From the NCBI RefSeq assembly GCF_017948245.1, contig NZ_CP072865.1:3497501-3561500 (forward strand): DNA of 64,000 nt. Direction: 5' to 3'. A model generated the notes under the pieces. It was not told the origin of the DNA, ran no database searches, and was given only the letters and a program-made list of their open reading frames with translations. The stretch is from Rhizobium sp. NLR16a (lineage in GTDB: Bacteria > Pseudomonadota > Alphaproteobacteria > Rhizobiales > Rhizobiaceae). Position numbers and translations under genes: made by a program. Shown piece after piece: positions 56,318 to 64,000 of the stretch (the stretch's first letter is position 1; each line of letters opens with the position of its first letter).

Positions 56318-57514
56318 ATGTTCGCTGCCGCCAAATCCACAGAGAATGCGCCGCGTCCCTCGATCGGTTTTCACGCGCTGACACTCGCCACCTTCTTCGG
56401 CGCCTCATCGGTGCCGACGCCGCTCTACCGGATCTATCAGGAGAACTTTTCCATCTCGCCGGTGTTGATCACGGTGATCTTCGCAGTCTACGCCTTTGCG
56501 CTCCTGGCGGCGCTGCTGACCGCCGGCTCGATTTCCGATCATCTCGGCCGCCGGCCGGTGATCTTTTCTGCCCTGCTGCTCGAACTCGTCGCCATGGTTC
56601 TCTTCGTCGCCGCCAGCAGTCCCGGCTGGCTGATCGCGGCGCGGATCGTCCAGGGCATTGCCACCGGCATCGCCGGCGCCTCGCTCGGAGCAGCCCTCGT
56701 CGATGTCGACCGGGCGAAGGGCCAGATCGTCAATTCGATTGCGCCGCTTTGCGGCATGGCGGTGGGTGCGGTCGGCACGAGCGCCCTGATCCAGTATGGC
56801 CCCTTCCCAATGCATCTCGTCTATGCGCTGCTCTTCGTCGCCTTTGCGCTGCAGGCCGCCGCGATCTGGCTGATCCCCGAGACCGGCGGCGCGCGGCCGG
56901 GTGCGCTCGGTTCTCTGATACCGCGGGTTTCCATTCCGCCGCAGGCGAAGCGGCCGCTCTCGCTGGTGACGCCGATCAATATCGCCAACTGGACGCTCGG
57001 CGGCTTCTACCTTTCGCTGGTCCCATCCTTGGTCGCCAGCACGACCGGCAGCACCGCGCCGCTGACGGGCGGGGCGGTCGTCGCCGCACTGACGGCGAGC
57101 GGAGCGATCGCCGTCTATCTCAGGCGCGGCAAGACGGCCCAGGCCAATCTCGGCTTCGGCGTATCAGCGAAGACCCTCGGTATCCTGACGGTCGTTGCCG
57201 GCGTGCATCTCGCAAACGTGCCGCTGCTGCTGATCGGCACGATTTTGACCGGCGCCGGTTTCGGCACCAATTTCCTCGGCTCGCTCGGCACCATCATGCC
57301 GCTCGCCAAAGCGGACGAGCGGGCCGGACTGCTGTCGGCCTTCTACGTGCAGAGCTACCTCGCCTTCAGCCTGCCGGCGATTCTGGCAGGCTTCCTGGCG
57401 AAATCCGCCGGCTATCAGGTGACGACGGACATTTATGCGACGGCGATCCTGCTGTTGCTGGGCGTCGGGATCGTGGCCCTTCGCGCCGGAAAGACGGCGG
57501 AGAATGCCGCCTGA
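56318..57514 (+). CDS. Major facilitator superfamily transporter
   Basis: 398 aa with about 12 membrane segments. Motif A is GSISDHLGRRPVIFSALLLE after segment 2; GIATGIAGASLGAALVDVDR resembles drug/proton antiporter motif C, and the start of the second half is RPLSLVTPINIANWTLGGFY. An AAGGGAC lies upstream. Together with the divergent TetR gene it looks like a substrate-induced efflux pump. Substrate unknown. Confidence 0.9.
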   Translation: MFAAAKSTENAPRPSIGFHALTLATFFGASSVPTPLYRIYQENFSISPVLITVIFAVYAFALLAALLTAGSISDHLGRRPVIFSALLLELVAMVLFVAASSPGWLIAARIVQGIATGIAGASLGAALVDVDRAKGQIVNSIAPLCGMAVGAVGTSALIQYGPFPMHLVYALLFVAFALQAAAIWLIPETGGARPGALGSLIPRVSIPPQAKRPLSLVTPINIANWTLGGFYLSLVPSLVASTTGSTAPLTGGAVVAALTASGAIAVYLRRGKTAQANLGFGVSAKTLGILTVVAGVHLANVPLLLIGTILTGAGFGTNFLGSLGTIMPLAKADERAGLLSAFYVQSYLAFSLPAILAGFLAKSAGYQVTTDIYATAILLLLGVGIVALRAGKTAENAA

Positions 57515-57529
57515 TTCCGGAGGGAGTGT

Positions 57530-57974
57530 TCACGGCTGGAGATCCAGCAGTGCCCGGCCGCTGCCATCCATGGCGAAAGGCACCGAGGCGTGCTGGTGGG
57601 CGACCAGCCAGCGGCCATCCTGCTTGACGAGGCCGAGGGTCTGACGGAACCAGAGATCGACTTCGGTGCCATCGGTCTTCTTCCCGGTCATCCGCGTGAG
57701 GCCACTCCAGAAAGCGACACCCTCGCCGACCGTCAGTTTGGCGTCGCGCACCTCGCCGCCGATCGGACCTTCCCAGGTGTCGAACCAGGCCTGCAGGCCT
57801 GCCCTTGTCCTTGCCGTTCATGACCAGCGGCGGCGCAAGGGAAAATTCCACGGAATCTTCGGCCTCGTAGGAAAGCGCCTCCTCGGCGTTCTTTTCCCCC
57901 AGCGCCTTGGCCCGCATCATCAGCATGGCGATGACCGCCTCTTCCTCGTGCCTGACATTTGCTTCGTCTTTCAC
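57530..57974 (-). pseudogene. NTF2/SnoaL-like (YybH-type) protein, single-base frameshift
   Basis: The 5' half reads VKDEANVRHEEEAVIAMLMM and VEFSLAPPLVMNGKDKG in one frame from a GTG (57974) with AAGGAG upstream. The 3' half reads LQAWFDTWEGPIGGEVRDAK, LTVGEGVAFWSGLTRMTGKK and ends ALLDLQP in the next frame. The join falls near 57790-57810 at a GGGC where one extra G shifts the frame; removing it restores KDKAGLQAWFDTWEG. A good ribosome site and intact flanks suggest recent inactivation or a base-call error. The family is a small alpha+beta fold with varied uses. Confidence 0.75.
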
Positions 57975-58072
57975 GGCCGTTCTCCTTCTCCGTTATGGAG
58001 GACGCGCGGCAGGAGGACGATCCGACAATGATGCATTTCAATCTTGGCATTCCGCGTTTTGCTGGAATTGCT

Positions 58073-58477
58073 TCAGAGATAACTCGTCACTTCAGGCTCG
58101 TTCCACCAGGCATCGTGCCTGCCATCGGCGTAACGAACCGGCAGCGCCGCCAGTTCCTCGGGCGTAATATTATCCAGGCAGGCAATATTGATCGAGACAT
58201 AGGCGCCGCCGATCGCCTCGACATAACCGTCGCCATAGGCCGGCACGCCACAGGTGCGGCAGAAGCGGTGATGGCCGCTCATCGTGTTGAACTGGTAGTC
58301 TGATGTCTCCACCTCATCGCACATCAGCCGGAAATCCTCCGGCTTGACGTTGGCGCCCCAATAACGCCGCTTGGCGCAGATCGAGCAATTGCAGCGGCCG
58401 GTCCCGGCCTCGAGGTCCATATCCACTTCGTAACGCACTTTGCCGCAATGGCAGCTTCCCCGGTAGGTCTTCTTCAT
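58073..58477 (-). CDS. GFA/CENP-V family zinc protein
   Basis: 134 aa from ATG 58477, preceded by AGGAGGAGCGCGCC. Relatives include glutathione-dependent formaldehyde-activating enzyme. The Cys motifs are complete: [11 protein letters not shown] (C9, C11), [15 protein letters not shown] and [19 protein letters not shown]-terminal [20 protein letters not shown] matches. Divergent from a MarR gene across two 14-base operator-like sites, so it is probably repressed by that regulator. Confidence 0.9.
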   Translation of the reverse strand: MKKTYRGSCHCGKVRYEVDMDLEAGTGRCNCSICAKRRYWGANVKPEDFRLMCDEVETSDYQFNTMSGHHRFCRTCGVPAYGDGYVEAIGGAYVSINIACLDNITPEELAALPVRYADGRHDAWWNEPEVTSYL

Positions 58478-58518
58478 GGCGCGCTCCTCCTTCGACGTTG
58501 CATCAGACACTTGGATAT

Positions 58519-58532
58519 GACAATATGTTGTC
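58519..58532. promoter_or_regulatory. MarR-type operator 1
   Basis: GACAATATGTTGTC, near-palindrome with GACAA / TTGTC arms. It is the exact reverse complement of operator 2. Confidence 0.7.
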
Positions 58533-58554
58533 ACCATGAACGAGATACGAAATA

Positions 58555-58568
58555 GACAACATATTGTC
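58555..58568. promoter_or_regulatory. MarR-type operator 2
   Basis: GACAACATATTGTC, 36 bases from operator 1 centre to centre, between the GFA and MarR start codons. Because this palindrome pair covers 58519-58568, the ATG at 58536 is not a likely MarR start. Confidence 0.7.
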
Positions 58569-58592
58569 AAACATAATCGACCGGAGCGAACG

Positions 58593-59036
58593 ATGGAAGG
58601 GGATGCCTTCTCCGCTTTCGCGATCACAGCGCTGCGTCTGGCCGGTCACCTGACGGCCGCCGGCGACCGGTTGTCAAAACCGGCGGGACAGACTAGCGCG
58701 CGCTGGCAGGTGCTGGCAGCGGCAAGGCGCGGCGAGCTTTCGGTGGCGCAGATCGCCCGCACGCTCGGCCTCGCCCGCCAGGGCGTGCAGCGGCTTGCCG
58801 ATGTGCTGGAGGGTGAAGGGCTGATCGCCTATGCCGATAACCCGCAGCATCAGCGCGCCAAGCTGGTGCTGCTGACGGCGGATGGAGCGGAGCGGCTTGG
58901 TGCGATCGAGGTGGCGCAGGCGGAATGGGCGAACGGGGTGAGCGCGGCGTTTACGGCAGCGGAGCTTGAATCAGCGCGGGCGGTGATGGCGCGGGTGATG
59001 GAGATATTGGAGGCCAAGGAGGAGGCTCGCGGCTGA
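58593..59036 (+). CDS. MarR-family transcriptional regulator
   Basis: 147 aa from ATG 58593 ([20 protein letters not shown]), with GGAG six bases upstream. The winged helix reads [60 protein letters not shown], with [13 protein letters not shown] after it. Likely autoregulates and represses the divergent GFA gene from the two sites between them. Ligand unknown. Confidence 0.9.
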   Translation: MEGDAFSAFAITALRLAGHLTAAGDRLSKPAGQTSARWQVLAAARRGELSVAQIARTLGLARQGVQRLADVLEGEGLIAYADNPQHQRAKLVLLTADGAERLGAIEVAQAEWANGVSAAFTAAELESARAVMARVMEILEAKEEARG

Positions 59037-59350
59037 ATTGCTGGCGATGCTTCCGGGTTGTGCTCGCGGTGGAGAGTTGTCTCTTAACCGTGTGCCGTGT
59101 GGTACCCCCTCTGGCCTGCTGGGCATCTCCCCACAAGGAGGGAGATCGGCGGAGGCTTGGCTATCGCTCCCTCTCGAACGGCAGCAACACTCACCATCCC
59201 CTTAGTTGTTTGGGGAAGCCCTCGCGCCCAGCCGATCTCCACCCTTGTGGGGGAGACGGCCGGCAGGCCAGAGGGGGTGCCACACTGCTCGACGACAAAG
59301 ACAGCCCTTTTTAAAACAGGCCGCCTTCGGATCAAGATCGCAGAAGCGGC
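59037..59350. other. Intergenic region holding a large inverted repeat
   Basis: 314 bases between converging MarR and fadB-like genes. It is nearly filled by the palindromic repeat below. No gene was seen in it; short readings through the repeat occur on both strands and are artefacts of its symmetry. Confidence 0.6.
59097..59284. repeat. Intergenic palindromic repeat element with about 54-base arms
   Basis: Left arm 59097-59150 and right arm 59231-59284 are imperfect reverse complements: GTACCCCCTCTGGCCTGC pairs with GCAGGCCAGAGGGGGTGC, and CTCCCCACAAGGAGGGAGAT with ATCTCCACCCTTGTGGGGGAG in part. An 80-base spacer separates them. The CCCTCTGGCCTGC..CTCCCCCACAAG core is a frequent rhizobial/agrobacterial intergenic repeat (from memory). 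The transcript could form a long stem and end both converging genes. Confidence 0.65.
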
Positions 59351-61558
59351 TTACTTCGCTGCAGCATAGGGATCGAACCGCCCATAAAATGTCTCGCCCT
59401 TGGCGGCCATATCCTTCAGCAGCGGCGTCGGTCTGAAATGCTCTCCGTAAGCTACCGCCAACTTTTCAGCCAGTTCCACGAAAGCCTCCACACCCATGCC
59501 GTCGATATAGCTGAGCGCCCCGCCGGTATAGGGCGCGAAGCCGAAGCCGAGGATCGAGCCAACATCGGCTTCGCGCGGATCGGTGACGATGCCTTCTTCC
59601 ACCGTGCGGGCGGCTTCGAGCGCGATGGTGACGAGGAAGCGCTGCTTGAGAACGGCGACGTCGACCTCGTCGGCGTTCTTCTGGCGGTAAAAGCTCTTCA
59701 GCTCCGGCCAGAGCGATTTCTTCGCCGGCTTCGGCGGATAGTCGTAGAAGCCCTTGGAATTCTTGCGGCCGAAGCGGCCCTCCTTTTCGACCATGCGGGA
59801 GATCAACTCCATATGCCTGGGGTCAATCGCCTTTTCGCCGAGATCGGCAACGGTGGCCTTGAGGATCTTCAGCGACAGGTCGATCGCCACCTCGTCGTTG
59901 AGCGCCAGCGGACCGACCGGCATGCCGGCCATCTTGGCGGCATTCTCGATCATGACCGGCGGCACGCCCCCGATCAGCATATCGTAGCTTTCCGACATGT
60001 AGCGCAGCACGCAGCGATTGACGAAGAAGCCGCGGGTATCGTTGACGACAATCGGCGTCTTCTTGATCGCCGCGACATAATCGAGCGCGACGGCCAGAGC
60101 CCTGTCGTCGGTCTCCTTGCCGAGGATGACCTCGGTCAGCATCATCTTCTCGACCGGCGAGAAGAAGTGGATGCCGATGAAATTGGACGGGCGCTTGGAA
60201 TTCTTCGCCAGTCCCGTGATCGGCAGCGTCGAGGTATTGGAGGCGAAGATCGCGCCTTCCGGCAGCACGGCTTCAACCGCCTCGATGACCGATTTCTTCA
60301 CCTCGCGATCCTCGAACACCGCCTCGATGACGAGATCGGCAGTAGCGAGCCCGGCATAGTCGGCCGAAGGAGTGATGCGGGAGAGAAGGGCTGCAGCCTC
60401 GTCCTGCGTAAATCGTCCCTTACCGACAGAATCCTTGACGAGGCCCTCGCACACGGCCTTGCCCCTGGCGGCAGCTTCCATGTCGCGGTCGATCAGCGTC
60501 ACCGGGAGACCGGCAGCGGCGGTGACATAGGCGATCGAAGCGCCCATGAAGCCGGCGCCGACGACGCCGACATGCTTGAGTTCGGACTTGGGGATGCCGG
60601 CCGGGCGGCGGGCGCCTTTGCCGAGTTCCTGCATCGAGATGAACAGCGAGCGGATCATCGAGAAGGCTTCACGGGTCTGCAGCACCTCGGTGAAATAACG
60701 CTGCTCGATCTTCAGGCCGGTATCGAAGGGCACCTGCAGGCCTTCATAGACGCATTTCAGGATGGCGAGGGCCGCCGGATAATTGCCCGAGGTCTCGCGG
60801 CGCAGGATCGCCGGCGCGGCCGGCCAGAGCTGGGCTGATGCCGGCGTCCAGATGCCGCCGCCCGGCAGCTTGAAGCCTTTCTCATCCCAGGGCGCGACCG
60901 GCTTCAGGCCATCCTTGATCATTTGCTTGGCGGCGGGGATCAGCTGATCCGGGTCGACCACCTGATGCACGAGGTTCATCGCCTTGGCGCGCGAGCCGCT
61001 CAGCGACTGGCCCGTCGTCATCATCTGCAGCGCGTCCTGGGCGTTGGCGAGCCGCGGCACGCGCTGGGTGCCGCCGGCGCCGGGGAAGATGCCGACCTTG
61101 ACCTCGGGCAGCGCAATCTTGACGCTCTTGGCATTGGAGGCGATGCGGCCGTGGCAGGCGAGCGACAGTTCAAAGGCGCCGCCCATGCAGGTGCCGTTGA
61201 TCGCCGAAACCCATGGCTTGCCCGAGGTTTCGAGCTTGCGAAACAGGCCGGACATACGGCCGACGAGACCGAAGAGCGTCTGCACCGCCTTTTCCGGGCT
61301 CTTTGCCTTCTCGTCCTGATAGGAGCTGAACATCGACTTGATCATCGACAGATCGGCGCCGCCGGAGAAGGAGGATTTGCCTGATGTGAAGACGACACCC
61401 TTGACGGCGGCGTCAGCCGTGGTCGCATCGATGATGGCGTTGAGCTCTTCCATTACCTCGGCGGTGAAGACGTTCATCGATTTGCCGGGCATGTCCCAGG
61501 TGACGAGAGCGATGCCGTCGGCGTCGGTTTCGAGCGTGAAATTGGTGTAGGTGATCAT
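59351..61558 (-). CDS. fadB: Multifunctional fatty-acid oxidation protein (enoyl-CoA hydratase / 3-hydroxyacyl-CoA dehydrogenase)
   Basis: 735 aa. The N-terminal crotonase domain (1-190) has SSFSGGADLSMIKSMF and NGTCMGGAFELSLACHGRIA, with LPEVKVGIFPGAGGTQRVPR carrying the second Glu. The NAD-binding domain starts near residue 330 with VGVVGAGFMGASIAYVTAAA, followed by NTSTLPITGL and HFFSPVEKMMLTEVILG. The C-terminal 3HCDH domains contain DTRGFFVNRCVLRYMSES and GRFGRKNSKGFYDYP. The protein hydrates enoyl-CoA and oxidises the product. Last gene of the beta-oxidation operon, 68 bases after the thiolase. Confidence 0.94.
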   Translation of the reverse strand: MITYTNFTLETDADGIALVTWDMPGKSMNVFTAEVMEELNAIIDATTADAAVKGVVFTSGKSSFSGGADLSMIKSMFSSYQDEKAKSPEKAVQTLFGLVGRMSGLFRKLETSGKPWVSAINGTCMGGAFELSLACHGRIASNAKSVKIALPEVKVGIFPGAGGTQRVPRLANAQDALQMMTTGQSLSGSRAKAMNLVHQVVDPDQLIPAAKQMIKDGLKPVAPWDEKGFKLPGGGIWTPASAQLWPAAPAILRRETSGNYPAALAILKCVYEGLQVPFDTGLKIEQRYFTEVLQTREAFSMIRSLFISMQELGKGARRPAGIPKSELKHVGVVGAGFMGASIAYVTAAAGLPVTLIDRDMEAAARGKAVCEGLVKDSVGKGRFTQDEAAALLSRITPSADYAGLATADLVIEAVFEDREVKKSVIEAVEAVLPEGAIFASNTSTLPITGLAKNSKRPSNFIGIHFFSPVEKMMLTEVILGKETDDRALAVALDYVAAIKKTPIVVNDTRGFFVNRCVLRYMSESYDMLIGGVPPVMIENAAKMAGMPVGPLALNDEVAIDLSLKILKATVADLGEKAIDPRHMELISRMVEKEGRFGRKNSKGFYDYPPKPAKKSLWPELKSFYRQKNADEVDVAVLKQRFLVTIALEAARTVEEGIVTDPREADVGSILGFGFAPYTGGALSYIDGMGVEAFVELAEKLAVAYGEHFRPTPLLKDMAAKGETFYGRFDPYAAAK

Positions 61559-61626
61559 TGGGAATTCCTCTCCCTGAATTCTCTTGCGGTAAAGCCCGTC
61601 CCCTCAAAGGGAGGGTTCCGATCCCA

Positions 61627-62835
61627 TCAAACGCGTTCGATAACGGTTGCCGTGCCCATGCCGGCGCCGATGCAGAGCGTTACCAGCGCGGTGTTGAGGT
61701 CGCGGCGTTCCAGCTCGTCGAGCACGGTGCCGAGAATCATGGCGCCGGTGGCGCCGAGCGGATGGCCCATGGCGATGGCGCCGCCATTGACGTTGATCCT
61801 GTCGTGACTGATGTCGAAGGCCTGCATGTAGCGCAGCACGACGGCGGCAAAGGCCTCGTTCAGTTCGAAGAGGTCGATGTCGGACAGGCTCATGCCGGTC
61901 CGTTTCAAAAGCTTCTCGGTGACGTCGACCGGCCCGGTCAGCATCAAAGCCGGGTCGGAGCCGATATTGGCGAAAGCCTTGATGCGGGCGCGCGGCTTCA
62001 GCCCCATGCTTTCACCGCCGGTTTTCGAGCCGAGCAGCACGGCGGCGGCGCCGTCGACGATGCCGGAGGAATTGCCGGCATGGTGGACATAATTGATCCT
62101 TTCGATCTCGGGGTGGGCCTGGATGCCGACGGCCTCGAAGCCGCCCATCTCGCCGGGCATCTGGAAGGACGGGTTGAGGGAGGCGAGCGCCTGCATGTCG
62201 GTGCCGGGGCGCATATGCTCGTCCTTATCCAGGATCGTCAGGCCGTTCTGATCCTTGACGGGCACGACCGACCTGTCGAACCAGCCCTGCTCCCAGGCAT
62301 GGGCGGCGCGCTTCTGGCTCTCGACGGCGTAGGCGTCGACATCGATCCGGCTGAAGCCATATTTGGTGGCGATGAGATCGGCCGAAACGCCCTGCGGCAT
62401 GAAATAGGCCGGGAAGTTCACCGAAGGGTCCATGAACCAAGCGCCGCCGGACATGCCCAGGCCGACGCGCGACATGCTTTCGACACCGCCCGCGATGACG
62501 ATGTCGTCGGCGCCCTGGGCGATCTTGCCGGCGGCGAAATTGACGGCATCGAGGCCGGAGGCGCAGAAGCGGGAGATCTGCATGCCGGGCGCGCGGGTGG
62601 AATAGCCGGCTTCGAAGGCGGCAGCCTTGGGGATGACGGCGCCGGCATCCATGACCGGATCGACGCAGCCCATGATGATGTCGTCGACGGTTGTCGTATC
62701 GAGCCCGTTGCGGTCGCGGATCGCTTCCAGCGTCTTGGCCGCGAGGCGGACGGAAGGCACCTCATGCAGGGCGCCGTCCTTCTTGCCGCGGCCGCGCGGC
62801 GTGCGGACGTGATCGTAAATGAAAACCTCGGTCAT
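61627..62835 (-). CDS. fadA: Acetyl-CoA C-acyltransferase (thiolase, FadA type)
   Basis: 402 aa from ATG 62835 (MTEVFIYDHVRTPRGRGKKD), with GGGAGACGAGACA upstream. Cleaves 3-ketoacyl-CoA in the last step of beta-oxidation. Nucleophile C91 in ISRFCASGLDAVNFAAG, His in NVNGGAIAMGHPLGATGAMI and the second Cys in LVTLCIGAGMGTATVIE are all present. Forms the trifunctional complex with the downstream FadB-like protein. Confidence 0.94.
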   Translation of the reverse strand: MTEVFIYDHVRTPRGRGKKDGALHEVPSVRLAAKTLEAIRDRNGLDTTTVDDIIMGCVDPVMDAGAVIPKAAAFEAGYSTRAPGMQISRFCASGLDAVNFAAGKIAQGADDIVIAGGVESMSRVGLGMSGGAWFMDPSVNFPAYFMPQGVSADLIATKYGFSRIDVDAYAVESQKRAAHAWEQGWFDRSVVPVKDQNGLTILDKDEHMRPGTDMQALASLNPSFQMPGEMGGFEAVGIQAHPEIERINYVHHAGNSSGIVDGAAAVLLGSKTGGESMGLKPRARIKAFANIGSDPALMLTGPVDVTEKLLKRTGMSLSDIDLFELNEAFAAVVLRYMQAFDISHDRINVNGGAIAMGHPLGATGAMILGTVLDELERRDLNTALVTLCIGAGMGTATVIERV

Positions 62836-62977
62836 TGTCTCGTCTCCCTGGCGGCGCCGACGCGCCTTCAAAATCTGCGAAGACCAAATAGCCCTTCGTA
62901 TAAACTCAGGGCGTTCGGCGCTCGAAACGATTCACCGGATCGTTTCGTCGGCTGCGCCGACCGCTTCTCACCCCAAC

Positions 62978-62998
62978 CCTCCCCACAAGGGGGAGGGA
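62978..62998. repeat. Short palindromic intergenic repeat
   Basis: CCCTCCCC-ACAAG-GGGGAGGG, perfect 8-bp arms, between the acyl-CoA dehydrogenase stop and the thiolase start. Resembles one arm of the element at 59097-59284 (CTCCCCACAAG). Could act as an intercistronic hairpin. Confidence 0.5.
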
Positions 62999-63006
62999 GA
63001 ACCGGC

Positions 63007-64000
63007 TCAAAACGCTTCCGCGGCCAACTCCATCATCGTATCGGCGCCGGCTTCGATGCGGGCCTTGCGCAGGGCGGTTTCCGGCATGATGCGTTCCATG
63101 AAGAAGCGGGCGGTCACCAGCTTGTTCTTCAGGAAATCCTCGCGGCTCGCATCGCCTGACACAAGGCCCTCCTCAGCGGCTTTCGCCATCTTCGCCCACA
63201 TATAGCCGAGAACGACGAGGCCGAAGAGATGCATGTAATCGGTCGAGCCGGCGCCGGCATTGTCGGGCTTGGCCATGGCGTTCTGCATGAACCACATGGT
63301 CGCGCCCTGGACGTCGTTCAAGCCTTTCTTCAGGTGCTTGGTGAAGAACGAGAGCTTCTCGTCGCTGCGGTTCGCCTCGCAGAAATCGCCGATCTCCTTG
63401 AACAGCGCCATGGCGGCGCGGCCGCCGTTCAGAGCGAGCTTGCGGCCGACGAGATCGAGCGCCTGGATGCCGTTGGCGCCTTCGTAGATCATCGCGATGC
63501 GGGCATCGCGCACATATTGGCTCATGCCGTGTTCTTCGATATAGCCGTGGCCGCCGAACACCTGCTGGGCCATGACGGCGTGGTCGAATCCCCTGTCGGT
63601 CATCACGCCCTTGAGGATCGGGGTGACGAGGCCGAGAATGTCGTCCGCCGTCTGTCGCTCCCTCTCGTCGGTGGCGCGGTGGGCGATATCGGATTTTAGC
63701 GCGGTCCAGAGCAGGAAGGCGCGGCCAGCCTCGTTGAAAGCGCGAATGGTCATCAACGTCCGGCGGATGTCGGGATGGACGATGATCGGGTCGGCCTTCT
63801 TATCAGGCGCCTTGACGCCGGACAGCGAGCGGCCCTGGATGCGGTCACGGGCGTAGTTCGCCGCATTCTGATAGGCGATCTCCGAAATGGCGATGCCCTG
63901 CAGGCCGACCATCAGCCGGGCCTCGTTCATCATCACGAACATGGCGTTGAGGCCGCGGTTTTCGGCGCCGATCAGGAAACCGGTCGCCTCGTCGTAGTTC
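63007..64000 (-). CDS. Acyl-CoA dehydrogenase (5' end beyond window)
   Basis: About 331 C-terminal residues visible; the reading stays open to the window edge. The flavoprotein makes the first beta-oxidation double bond. The FAD-binding second half and C-terminal extension of the long FadE-like (about 590 aa) type are visible: GLNAMFVMMNEARLMVGLQG, AYQNAANYARDRIQGRSLSG, QQVFGGHGYIEEHGMSQYVR, IAMIYEGANGIQALDLVGRK (with the catalytic Glu in YEGANG). The extension includes MWFMQNAMAKPDNAGAGSTD. First visible gene of the operon with thiolase and FadB-like genes. Confidence 0.93.
   Translation of the reverse strand, partial: NYDEATGFLIGAENRGLNAMFVMMNEARLMVGLQGIAISEIAYQNAANYARDRIQGRSLSGVKAPDKKADPIIVHPDIRRTLMTIRAFNEAGRAFLLWTALKSDIAHRATDERERQTADDILGLVTPILKGVMTDRGFDHAVMAQQVFGGHGYIEEHGMSQYVRDARIAMIYEGANGIQALDLVGRKLALNGGRAAMALFKEIGDFCEANRSDEKLSFFTKHLKKGLNDVQGATMWFMQNAMAKPDNAGAGSTDYMHLFGLVVLGYMWAKMAKAAEEGLVSGDASREDFLKNKLVTARFFMERIMPETALRKARIEAGADTMMELAAEAF

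Noticed and set aside
61558..63159. 533-codon plus-strand reading opposite thiolase
   Set aside because: His/Gly/Ala-rich shadow of the thiolase and dehydrogenase genes.

Overview
The window looks like chromosome of a Rhizobium-type alphaproteobacterium (Rhizobium leguminosarum/etli group or close relative). Evidence is high GC with strong third-position bias, the rhizobial gene order murA / DUF2948 / hisD / UPF0262 / low-Mr phosphatase / infA / maf / yacG / tRNA-Phe, many ABC uptake systems with LacI and GntR regulators, a DUF982 protein, and intergenic palindromic repeats of the rhizobial mosaic type. No insertion sequence, integrase, phage gene, CRISPR array or replication origin was seen. 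Species assignment is inference.

Layout. 1-2.0 kb: 3' part of a Ku end-joining gene and a parallel beta-helix protein with a doubtful 5' end. 2.2-7.2 kb: ribose-type sugar ABC operon (binding protein, ATPase, permease; minus strand) divergent from a LacI regulator, with two matching operator-like sites between them. 7.4-15.6 kb: one long plus-strand operon with a GntR/FCD regulator, a complete peptide-type ABC importer and two different DHDPS-family aldolases. 15.6-18.6 kb: RidA protein divergent from a TetR regulator with three palindromic operators, a small membrane protein and an ArsB-type transporter. 18.9-20.0 kb: zinc alcohol dehydrogenase.

20.3-22.9 kb (minus) is a bufferin-type RiPP cassette: DUF2282 four-Cys precursor, DUF692/MNIO enzyme, DUF2063 partner and DoxX membrane protein. 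It has a candidate SigF-like ECF promoter (GTAACA-N16-CGAA) and a perfect hairpin between precursor and enzyme. Next come a LysR regulator divergent from cupin, arylamine N-acetyltransferase, YceI and NhaA genes, an unrecognised protein, an outer-membrane barrel protein, and a tight DUF3604 / PpiC / HupE trio (30.3-34.1 kb).

34.3-40.7 kb is the conserved housekeeping block, bracketed by tRNA-Phe(GAA) and tRNA-Thr(GGT). 41-51.3 kb holds small rhizobial proteins, a UvrD-type helicase, an MBL hydrolase, a 3-hydroxyisobutyryl-CoA hydrolase-like protein, a GGDEF-EAL protein, galE and an aminotransferase. 51.4-59 kb holds mscL, a transporter-like hybrid histidine kinase, a TetR/MFS pair with a palindromic operator, a frameshifted NTF2-like gene, and a GFA/MarR divergent pair with two operators. 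59.3 kb to the end is a fatty-acid beta-oxidation operon (acyl-CoA dehydrogenase, thiolase, multifunctional FadB-like protein).

The most interesting system is the bufferin-type cassette with its putative stress-sigma promoter. Secondary points are the DUF3604/PpiC/HupE trio, an acetyltransferase with Glu in place of the catalytic Asp, and several unusually clear operator arrays.
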